In this document: piece after piece, positions 8,488-15,982 of the stretch
How positions within the stretch are numbered: the first letter of the stretch is position 1
How the letters are laid out: each line of letters opens with the position of its first letter
Assembly: GCA_022571715.1 (NCBI GenBank)
Contig: JACZXH010000011.1
Span: 1-56,122, forward strand
DNA from: Bacteroidota bacterium
GTDB lineage: Bacteria > Bacteroidota > Bacteroidia > Cytophagales > Cyclobacteriaceae
Reading direction: 5' to 3'
Length of the DNA: 56,122 bases
The notes under the pieces: generated by a model
What the model was told of the DNA's origin: nothing
The model's database searches: none
The model's input: the letters and a program-made list of their open reading frames with translations, nothing else
Position numbers and translations under genes: made by a program

Positions 8488-9525
8488 TTAATGGTTTTGC
8501 ATATAACCTTCCCATTTTTCAAGGACGGCTGCAAAATCATCAGGTAATTCAGAATCGAACTGTATGAATTTTTTGGTATGGGGATGTATAAATCCCAGGG
8601 TTTTTGCATGCAGTGCTTGGCGGGGAATGATTTTAAAACAATTCCTAACAAACGCACTATATTTGGAAAAAACAGTTCCTTTCAGGATCTGATCGCCGCC
8701 ATAGGTGGCATCGTTAAAAAGCGGATGCCCAATATATTTCATATGCGCCCTGATCTGGTGTGTCCTGCCTGTTTCGAGATCGCATTGCAGGAGCGAAATA
8801 TACCGCAGGCGTTTCAGAACCTTGTAATATGTAATGGCACGCCTCCCGAAATCTCCCTCGGGGAATGCAGCCGTAACACGCCGGTCTTTAAGGCTTCTGC
8901 CAAGATGTACATCAATAGTTCCGGCATCATCCTTCGGTTCTCCCCACACAAGGGCATAATAAGTTCTTTCGATGGTATGATCAAAAAATTGCTTTGCAAG
9001 GTGGTTCATTGCCGTTTCTGTTTTGGCAATTACCAGCAATCCGGAGGTTCCTTTGTCGATCCGGTGTACCAGTCCGGGCCGTCCGTCATTGTCTTTCATT
9101 GTAGGAAGTTGCTGAAAATGGTAGGTAAGGCCATTTACAAGTGTACCTGTCCAGTTTTTATAGGCTGGGTGCACAACCATGCCGGCTGGCTTGTTTACAA
9201 CCAGCAGTTCGTCGTCTTCATACTGGATGGACAACGGGATATCTTCAGGTATTAGTTCCGTATCGTGGGGAGGATCCGGAAGGTATATCTTTATTTCATC
9301 GCCTGGGTGTACTTTGTGGTTGGCTTTTACTTCCTGATCATTTAATTTAATGAAACCGGACTTTACAGCGGCCTGTATCCGGCTGCGTGATATATTAGGC
9401 AACCGGTCAATCAGAAATTTGTCTATCCTCAGAAGTGCCTGACCAGGATCAACCTTGATGTGATGATGAATAAAAAGGTAGTCATCATGCGAAGTCTCTT
9501 CTGAAATAAGAGGAATATCAGGCAT
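8488..9525 (-). CDS. RluA-family pseudouridine synthase (RluD-like)
   Basis: 345 residues. An S4 RNA-binding domain occupies about residues 28-85 (RIDKFLIDRLPNISRSRIQA). The catalytic domain follows, with the RluA signature HRIDKGTSGLLV near residue 155, where Asp is the nucleophile, and the GRTHQIRAH motif near residue 255. The order and length fit RluD/RluC-type enzymes that modify uridines of 23S rRNA. A perfect TATCTTTG element lies only 4 nt upstream of the start ATG, suggesting a leaderless mRNA. It is divergent from the desulfhydrase gene, with a 45 bp gap. Confidence 0.93.
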   Translation of the reverse strand: MPDIPLISEETSHDDYLFIHHHIKVDPGQALLRIDKFLIDRLPNISRSRIQAAVKSGFIKLNDQEVKANHKVHPGDEIKIYLPDPPHDTELIPEDIPLSIQYEDDELLVVNKPAGMVVHPAYKNWTGTLVNGLTYHFQQLPTMKDNDGRPGLVHRIDKGTSGLLVIAKTETAMNHLAKQFFDHTIERTYYALVWGEPKDDAGTIDVHLGRSLKDRRVTAAFPEGDFGRRAITYYKVLKRLRYISLLQCDLETGRTHQIRAHMKYIGHPLFNDATYGGDQILKGTVFSKYSAFVRNCFKIIPRQALHAKTLGFIHPHTKKFIQFDSELPDDFAAVLEKWEGYMQNH

Positions 9526-9529
9526 ACCA

Positions 9530-9537
9530 CAAAGATA
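9530..9537 (-). promoter_or_regulatory. -7 promoter element for the pseudouridine synthase gene
   Basis: The minus strand reads TATCTTTG, a perfect match to the Bacteroidota -7 consensus TAnnTTTG. It ends 4 nt before the ATG at 9525, so transcription would start at or next to the start codon. No good -33 TTTG box is seen. Confidence 0.5.
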
Positions 9538-9557
9538 GAAAATTCCGATGGGGAGTG

Positions 9558-9565
9558 TACATTTG
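9558..9565 (+). promoter_or_regulatory. -7 promoter element for the PLP desulfhydrase gene
   Basis: TACATTTG matches TAnnTTTG perfectly and ends 5 nt before the ATG at 9571. As on the opposite strand of this gap, the predicted transcript would have almost no 5' leader. No clear -33 box is seen. Confidence 0.5.
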
Positions 9566-9570
9566 CCTGC

Positions 9571-10488
9571 ATGCTTTTAATTCCAAAAAAAATTCCGTTT
9601 TTACAGGAAATAAGGGACCCATTATTTGCCCGAAAGGAAATCAGATTTTTAATAAAAAGAGAAGATGTGATCCATCCACAGATTTCCGGCAACAAATGGC
9701 ACAAGCTAAAATATAACCTCGAAGAGGCAAAAAGTACGGGACATGATACCTTACTAACCTTTGGTGGCTCCTACTCCAATCATATTTATGCGATGGCTGC
9801 TGCTGCCAAAGAGGTGGGTTTTGCGTGCATCGGAGTGATCCGCGGAGAGCCGGTAGTACCGCTTAATCCTACCTTACAATTTGCCGTGAAAGCAGGTATG
9901 CGACTACACTTTGTAACAAGAGAAAAATATCGGGTTAAAACAGAAGCATCATTTATTGCAGACTTGAAGCAAAAATTTGGTCCGTTTTATCTGATACCCG
10001 AAGGGGGGACAAATCAACTGGCCGTGAAAGGCGCCACGGAAATTATCGATGAATCCATGGGGACATTTGATTATATATGTTGCCCAGTAGGAACAGGTGG
10101 AACTATTGCAGGAATTGTATGTGGCCTTCACGGGAGAAGTAAAGTCATCGGATTCCCGGTTTTAAAAGGTGATTTTCTGGGTGCAGAAGTGAAAAAACTC
10201 GTAAAGGAATATTCTGATCGATTCTACCATAACTGGTATTTAATGCAGCAGTATCATTTCGGGGGATATGCAAAATTTACCAGGAAGTTAATTCATTTTA
10301 TCAATGCATTCAGGGAGCAGCATTCAATTGCCCTAGATCCTGTTTACACGGGCAAGATGATGTACGGAATTTTTGACCAGATAAGGAAGGGGTTTTTCAA
10401 AAAAGGATCAAAGATAATTGCCATTCATACAGGTGGGTTGCAGGGAATTGCCGGTTTTAACGAGCGATTCGGTGAGTTACTAATATGA
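9571..10488 (+). CDS. PLP-dependent D-cysteine desulfhydrase / ACC deaminase family enzyme
   Basis: 305 residues, fold type II PLP enzyme. The PLP lysine lies in SGNKWHKLKYN near residue 42-50, followed by GGSYSNHIYAMAAAAKE, the Ser-Asn loop that holds substrate and is typical of ACC deaminase and D-cysteine desulfhydrase. A glycine-rich phosphate loop appears as CPVGTGGTIAG near residue 172. Most bacterial members annotated as ACC deaminase are in practice D-cysteine desulfhydrases, releasing pyruvate, ammonia and sulfide. Sequence alone does not settle which applies. It is tail-to-tail with radA across a palindromic repeat. Confidence 0.88.
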   Translation: MLLIPKKIPFLQEIRDPLFARKEIRFLIKREDVIHPQISGNKWHKLKYNLEEAKSTGHDTLLTFGGSYSNHIYAMAAAAKEVGFACIGVIRGEPVVPLNPTLQFAVKAGMRLHFVTREKYRVKTEASFIADLKQKFGPFYLIPEGGTNQLAVKGATEIIDESMGTFDYICCPVGTGGTIAGIVCGLHGRSKVIGFPVLKGDFLGAEVKKLVKEYSDRFYHNWYLMQQYHFGGYAKFTRKLIHFINAFREQHSIALDPVYTGKMMYGIFDQIRKGFFKKGSKIIAIHTGGLQGIAGFNERFGELLI

Positions 10489-10523
10489 CTATTTGCAGAT
10501 GAACTTTATTCAACGCACTCATT

Positions 10524-10640
10524 TGCCATTCCGAATCGCTTTCAAACGGTGAGAAATCTTTACAGTTGTAAAGGATAACTGAAGTTCCTTCCTGATGGTA
10601 ACAATCTCTCACTGCGTTCGAGATTACAATTGGCATGGTG
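10524..10640. repeat. Imperfect palindromic repeat between convergent genes
   Basis: The left half holds GTGAGAAATCTT (10549-10560) and the right half ACAATCTCTCACTGCGTTCGA (10601-10621), whose reverse complement reads TCGAACGCAGTGAGAGATTG; the arms pair with a few mismatches. The centre contains the small palindrome TACAGTTGTA (10561-10570). The wording GTGAGAAATCT / CTCACTGCGTTCGA recalls another widespread Bacteroidota intergenic palindrome. Like the element at 563-687, it sits in a tail-to-tail gap. Confidence 0.55.
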
Positions 10641-10679
10641 ACGGCTGGTTGTGGTTGACCAAAACTCATTTAACTACCC

Positions 10680-12050
10680 TCATCCGAACATCTCAGAAAA
10701 CACTTCCGACAGTTTATTGAATGTTTTTACATTAATTTTTTTTGGTGTGCCAGGGAATGATTTTTTGCCAAAGTAGGCAATACAAATTGTATTAAAACCA
10801 AGTTTTGATGCTTCGGATATTCTGCTTTCAACACGGTTTACAGCTCTTAATTCACCTCCTAATCCTACTTCGGCAGCGAAACAGGTTTTTACTTGTACTG
10901 GAATGTCTTCCAGGGATGATACAATGGCTATACATACAGCCAGATCTATAGCGGGGTCTTCTACCTTGATGCCTCCAGCCATATTCAAAAATACATCATT
11001 TAGTCCCATGCGAAAGCCGCTGCGTTTTTCAAGCACGGCCAGCAGCATGTTCAGCCTTCTGGCATCAAATCCAGTGGAGGTTCGCTGAGGAGTCCCATAA
11101 GCGGCTGGACTTACAAGCGCCTGCACTTCAATAAGCAACGGGCGGTTGCCTTCAAGCGTACCGCCTATGGCTGATCCGCTCAGTTCACCGGCATTGTGTG
11201 TGATTAACATTTCGGAAGGGTTCGAAACCTGACGGAGGCCCTTTTCCTGCATTTCATAAATTCCCAGTTCCGAAGTGGGTCCAAACCGGTTTTTACTTGT
11301 ACGCAATATCCTATATGCATGATGCATATCTCCTTCAAACTGAAGCACTGTATCTACCATATGTTCCAGTACTTTCGGTCCGGCAATAGACCCATCTTTG
11401 GTAATATGTCCGATCAGAAAAACAGGTGTTCCGGTTTCCTTTGCATATTTCATTAATTCGCCGGCACTTTGACGTACCTGGGTAACGCTGCCTGGCGTAG
11501 AATCCACTTGTGAGGAGTGCATGGTCTGGATCGAATCAATGATCAGAATATCCGGTGCCAATACTTCTGCCTGCTGAAATATTTTTTGTGTACTTGTTTC
11601 GATCAGAAAATAACTTTGATCAGAATCAAGGCCAAGCCGCATCGCCCTCATTTTGATTTGCTGGTCGCTTTCTTCTCCGGACACATACAACACTTTTTTA
11701 TCCTTCAGTGTCAGTGCAAGTTGCAATAAAAGGGTAGATTTGCCGATACCCGGTTCACCCCCGATCAGAATGACCGATCCGCGTATAATTCCTCCTCCCA
11801 ACGTCCTGTTCAGTTCCAAGTCATCAGTGACTATGCGTGATTTTGCTTCAAAGTCAATCTCAGATAATTTTTTTGGAACAGCTTTGCTTTGCGATCCGTT
11901 GGTTTTCCACGAATGCGATACGGGTTGCTCTTTTACGATAACTTCCTCCACAAAAGTGTTCCACTCTTTGCACGAAGGGCAGTTACCCAGCCATTTGGGA
12001 GACTCGTATCCGCAATTTTGGCAAAAAAATCTGGTTTTTAGTTTGGCCAA
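10680..12050 (-). CDS. radA: DNA repair protein RadA
   Basis: 456 residues, standard length. The N-terminal zinc finger uses Cys10, Cys13, Cys24 and Cys27. The RecA-like core has the Walker A motif GGEPGIGKST near residue 90, a Walker B stretch (ILIIDSIQTM), and the RadA-specific KNRFG motif (RTSKNRFGPTSE) near residue 253. The C-terminal third is the Lon-protease-like domain (GGIKVEDPAIDLAV). RadA is a hexameric helicase that drives branch migration during recombinational repair. It is divergent from the giant fusion gene, with a 75 bp gap. Confidence 0.96.
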   Translation of the reverse strand: MAKLKTRFFCQNCGYESPKWLGNCPSCKEWNTFVEEVIVKEQPVSHSWKTNGSQSKAVPKKLSEIDFEAKSRIVTDDLELNRTLGGGIIRGSVILIGGEPGIGKSTLLLQLALTLKDKKVLYVSGEESDQQIKMRAMRLGLDSDQSYFLIETSTQKIFQQAEVLAPDILIIDSIQTMHSSQVDSTPGSVTQVRQSAGELMKYAKETGTPVFLIGHITKDGSIAGPKVLEHMVDTVLQFEGDMHHAYRILRTSKNRFGPTSELGIYEMQEKGLRQVSNPSEMLITHNAGELSGSAIGGTLEGNRPLLIEVQALVSPAAYGTPQRTSTGFDARRLNMLLAVLEKRSGFRMGLNDVFLNMAGGIKVEDPAIDLAVCIAIVSSLEDIPVQVKTCFAAEVGLGGELRAVNRVESRISEASKLGFNTICIAYFGKKSFPGTPKKINVKTFNKLSEVFSEMFG

Positions 12051-12125
12051 ATAATTAAAGTATCAATTTGAAACAAACTTAGTTTATTTTTTGTTGTAGT
12101 TTGATTAATTCTATATCGAAAAATA

Positions 12126-15100
12126 GTGATATTAAATTTCAGAGTATTTTTAAGTGCCATATTGTTTATTTTACTGTTTACGGGTAGTATGGCACAGGAA
12201 TACCGGCTGGTAATTTTGGGAAACAGCGTAGATATTATTACCGATCAGACATACATACATCTGCGTGCCTATTTGGAAAATATTGATTCACCCTATTCGA
12301 TACTACTTGCTGGTGATATGACTAATTCCAAAGACCGGCTCCGGTATTCGGAAAAGCTAAAAGAAGTATTATTGGGGTCAAGTGCCAAAAAAATTATCAT
12401 AATACCGGGAGATCGCGACTGGGATGATAGCGGCATAAACGGGTGGAAAAATGTAGTGGCTCTTGAAAAAACAATCAAAAAATGGGATGATAAACGCGTA
12501 ATATGGCCTTTAAAAAAGGCCTGCCCAGGGCCGGAATATATCAGAATCAATGATTACACAGGTTTAATTGTATTCAATTCGCAATGGTTTAATCACCCAT
12601 ACGATAAGCCACAACCTGAAGATGGAGTATGTACCGTTGCAACCATGGGTGATTTCCTAGAAGAGATGAAAGACCTGATCGATGAGAATGGAAACCGGAA
12701 TATACTTATTGCAGGCCATTATCCGCTTGTATCACATGGGAAGTACGGAGGTTATTATCCACTAAAGAACTGGTTATTACCTGTGCCTATTGTTAGTGGT
12801 ATGATTACCTCATTTCATCAGAATGTAGGAAATGCAAAAGATATTGTAAATGAAACCTTCAGTGAAGCCAAGTATGAAATAGGACTTGGTGTTATGGAAT
12901 TACATTCTGTAATTTATATTTCGGGGCATGAAAAAAATCTTCAGATTCTTCGGTCAAAGGATAATTATTTTATAAATAGTGGCAGTCCGGAAAAAGGTGA
13001 TTATGTAGCACACAGCGGACGCGTTTTGCTTGCTGAAGAAGGTCCGGGTTTATTAACCCTAACCTTTTTAGCAAATGGTGAAATAAGAGCTGCCATAGCA
13101 AAACTCAGCGGGTCAGGTTATACTTTTCATAAACAGGTGGTGCTCATGGCAAATCAATGTGAGGCGCATGATCCGGGTGTTCCTTCAAACCAGGCATTTA
13201 TTCCCTGTAAGGAACAGGAGCTGGCCATAACCAGAATGCAAGGCCACTATCCCAAGTACACGACGGTGGTAGCTGGACCTGAATATGAAGCAGGCGGCAT
13301 GAAGAAACTATTTTTTGGTAAACATTACAGAGCAGACTGGATCCAACCCATTCAACTTCCTTTTCTCAACCTTGATACCGTTTTTAACGGATTGTCCGCC
13401 TTTGCACGAGGAGGCGGAAGGCAGACAAAATCACTTAAATTTAAAGGCGGTAATGGATATGAATATGTTTTCAGGTCAGTGAATAAAGATCCTGCAGGAG
13501 CTTTGCCATTCGAACTGCGTGGTACTATAATAGAAGATATCATACGCGATCAAACTACCACACAACAGCCTTATGGCGCTTTGGTGGCTGATATTTTGCT
13601 AAATGAACTCAATATCCTTCACGCACATCCGGTTTTGTATGTTATGCCGGACGATGCTAAACTGGGTCCGTTCAGGGCCGAATTCGGAAACATGCCAGGG
13701 ATGCTGGAGGATCGTCAGACGAATCCTGATTTTAAAAATGAAAAAACATTTGCCGGCGCAGATAAGATAAGAAAGAGCTTTAAGATGTTTAACGATCTTT
13801 TTGATGACCATCATAATGAAATTCAAACAGATGAATATGTAAGAGCGCGTGTGTTTGATATTCTTGTGGGCGATTGGGGCAAGCATGAAGACAACTGGAA
13901 ATGGGCTGGATTTGACAAAAAGGGATCAAAAGGCAGGATTTACCGGCCTGTGCCGCGCGACCGGGATCACGTATTTTCGAGGTGGGATGGCATATTACCC
14001 TGGCTGGCTGACCGTGAATGGGCAAAGCCAAGTGGCGAAAACTTCGATTACAGGATCAAAGGGCTTAGAAGTCTGATGTGGCAGGCCCGGCACCTCGACA
14101 GACTGGTTGCAAATGAAATGACAAGGAATGACTGGACAGGGGCAGCCAGGTATATACAGGAGCATATTGATGCCAAAGACATTGAAAAGGCCGTACGGGC
14201 TATGCCCGCTGAAACGTATGATTTATCAGGGAATATTATTGAAGAAAAATTAAAATCACGCCTTTCCGGGTTGCCCGGTTATGCCGAAGCATATTATGAA
14301 ATGCTCGCAAAGGAGGTGGATGTTGTCGGGTCAGGAAAAAAAGAATATTTCGATGTAACACGAAATGCAGATGGAACGGTAGAAGTAGCTATGTATGACG
14401 TAAAGAAAGGCGAAAGAGGCAAACACAAATTATATGAAAGAACATTTTATCCACATGAGACCAGGGAGATCCGGCTATTTGGATTACAAAATGATGATAT
14501 ATTCCATATTCATGGTGTGGCCTCACGCTCGATACTCACAAGAGTGGTAGGCGGGTATGGAAATGACAAAATCATTGATGAATCGGAGGTCAGAAAAGGG
14601 AGCAAGCACACATTGATATACGACAATAAGGGGGATAACAGTATCTCTATGTCCCGGGAAACCAAAGTCATAAAAAGCAGAAATCCGCATGTATATTTAT
14701 ATGAGAGGACTGCATTCCAGTATAATACGTATTTTCCACTCCTCACGTTAAGCTATAATTCGGATGAAGGCCTGCTTGCCGGATTAGGGGTCACATTTAC
14801 AAACCAGAAATACGGGAAACCCACTTTCAGCAGCAAGCATGAAATTAAAGGGGATGTTTCTACTGAGCAGAATTTCACACTGGATTATTCCAGCAGATTT
14901 CATTATGTATTTGGGACCTGGGATTTGCTGATAGGGGGGCATTTAGGGTTTCCCAACAAGTTCAACTACATTTATGGAATTGGCAACGAAACAGTAAATG
15001 ACGATGATCTTTACCGTCAAAAGTTTTACCGCATCAGATATAATTCCACTTTTGTACGGGTTGGAATATTGAATGAATTCTGGAGCCGGAGCAATTTTTC

Positions 15101-15767
15101 TGCAAATTTTGGAATTGAATTTAACGGGGAGCAGCTTGAAGAAGATAATATTTTTTCACAAAGCATAGATCCTGTATTAGGCGAAGAAGCACTCGAGGTT
15201 GCCAGAGGGGTTTTTATTTTTGATCTTGATTTTCGAGACCGGCCAAATCTTTCAACACGGGGCATGAGGCTGTTTGTTAACCACGAGTCGGGCTGGGTGC
15301 TTAACACTGACACTAAAAGATACCATAAAATTCAGGCAACCATAGAACAATTTTTTACATTACGAAACGAGAGCCCGTTCACATTGGGACTCAAAGTGGG
15401 AGGATCGGCAACGACCGGTGACATCCCATATTATTACAGGTATTATCTGGGGCAGTTGCAGCACCTGAGAGGTTACAGAAAAAATCGGTTTACAGGTGAT
15501 AGAGCTATGTTTTTGAATACGAATATACGGTGGAAATTAGGTGAAGTAAGAACCGCCATACTTCCTCTTGGATATGGCCTCAGGGCCTTCGTTGATACCG
15601 GGCGGGTATTTGAAAGCGGAGAATCATCAGAAACCTGGCATACGGGATATGGATTTGGATTTTATCTGGTACCTTTTGAGGAAAGTTTTTCTATCAATAT
15701 CACGATTGCATTTTCTGAAGAAGAAAGTGCCTTGATGTTGTTTAGTGTTGGGAAAACCTTTAATTAA
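12126..15767 (+). CDS. Phosphoesterase-like / kinase-like / surface antigen (BamA-type) fusion protein
   Basis: 1213 residues from a GTG start; signal peptide to about residue 23 (SMA-Q). Residues 25-330 align by eye with the calcineurin-like phosphoesterase domain of this Bacteroidota family, but key motifs are altered: GNSVD (32-36) for GDAG, GDRDW (95-99) for GNHDW, and GHEK (267-270) for GHxH; His198 (AGHYPL) remains. Residues about 420-760 include FDILVGDWGKHEDNW (577-591) and PVPRDRDH (608-615), a pattern like atypical kinases. The C-terminal 370 residues are beta-rich with surface antigen/BamA signatures (YYLGQLQHLRGYRKNRFTG, GLRAFVDTGRVFE) and end in Phe-Asn. It is probably an outer-membrane beta-barrel with a large periplasmic part. 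Its stop codon overlaps the end of the small gene on the other strand. Confidence 0.85.
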   Translation: MILNFRVFLSAILFILLFTGSMAQEYRLVILGNSVDIITDQTYIHLRAYLENIDSPYSILLAGDMTNSKDRLRYSEKLKEVLLGSSAKKIIIIPGDRDWDDSGINGWKNVVALEKTIKKWDDKRVIWPLKKACPGPEYIRINDYTGLIVFNSQWFNHPYDKPQPEDGVCTVATMGDFLEEMKDLIDENGNRNILIAGHYPLVSHGKYGGYYPLKNWLLPVPIVSGMITSFHQNVGNAKDIVNETFSEAKYEIGLGVMELHSVIYISGHEKNLQILRSKDNYFINSGSPEKGDYVAHSGRVLLAEEGPGLLTLTFLANGEIRAAIAKLSGSGYTFHKQVVLMANQCEAHDPGVPSNQAFIPCKEQELAITRMQGHYPKYTTVVAGPEYEAGGMKKLFFGKHYRADWIQPIQLPFLNLDTVFNGLSAFARGGGRQTKSLKFKGGNGYEYVFRSVNKDPAGALPFELRGTIIEDIIRDQTTTQQPYGALVADILLNELNILHAHPVLYVMPDDAKLGPFRAEFGNMPGMLEDRQTNPDFKNEKTFAGADKIRKSFKMFNDLFDDHHNEIQTDEYVRARVFDILVGDWGKHEDNWKWAGFDKKGSKGRIYRPVPRDRDHVFSRWDGILPWLADREWAKPSGENFDYRIKGLRSLMWQARHLDRLVANEMTRNDWTGAARYIQEHIDAKDIEKAVRAMPAETYDLSGNIIEEKLKSRLSGLPGYAEAYYEMLAKEVDVVGSGKKEYFDVTRNADGTVEVAMYDVKKGERGKHKLYERTFYPHETREIRLFGLQNDDIFHIHGVASRSILTRVVGGYGNDKIIDESEVRKGSKHTLIYDNKGDNSISMSRETKVIKSRNPHVYLYERTAFQYNTYFPLLTLSYNSDEGLLAGLGVTFTNQKYGKPTFSSKHEIKGDVSTEQNFTLDYSSRFHYVFGTWDLLIGGHLGFPNKFNYIYGIGNETVNDDDLYRQKFYRIRYNSTFVRVGILNEFWSRSNFSANFGIEFNGEQLEEDNIFSQSIDPVLGEEALEVARGVFIFDLDFRDRPNLSTRGMRLFVNHESGWVLNTDTKRYHKIQATIEQFFTLRNESPFTLGLKVGGSATTGDIPYYYRYYLGQLQHLRGYRKNRFTGDRAMFLNTNIRWKLGEVRTAILPLGYGLRAFVDTGRVFESGESSETWHTGYGFGFYLVPFEESFSINITIAFSEEESALMLFSVGKTFN

Positions 15768-15961
15768 ACAGTAAATCGGATTATTAAAATGCCGATGAGC
15801 CAGCATACTATTCCAGTAATGCCGTACAATTTAATAACCTTGAGCCGGTACTGGCGGTCTTCCCACCATAATACCATCCAGGGTTTATACAACCCAGCTA
15901 CAAGCATGATAAAGCTCAGAATGGAAACGATTTTAAATCCAAGGCTGATAAAGCCTGCCAT
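15764..15961 (-). CDS. Small two-span membrane protein downstream of infB
   Basis: 65 residues. Two hydrophobic segments (about residues 5-27 and 43-62) flank a short basic loop (WWEDRQYRLKVIK), giving a hairpin-like membrane protein. It begins 21 bp after the infB stop, so it is probably the last gene of the rimP-nusA-infB transcript. Its stop and the stop of the convergent 1213-residue gene share the bases TTAA. I do not recognise the family; the position and membrane pattern support it being a real gene. Confidence 0.65.
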   Translation of the reverse strand: MAGFISLGFKIVSILSFIMLVAGLYKPWMVLWWEDRQYRLKVIKLYGITGIVCWLIGILIIRFTV

Positions 15962-15982
15962 GATTACCAGTTGATGTTTTTA

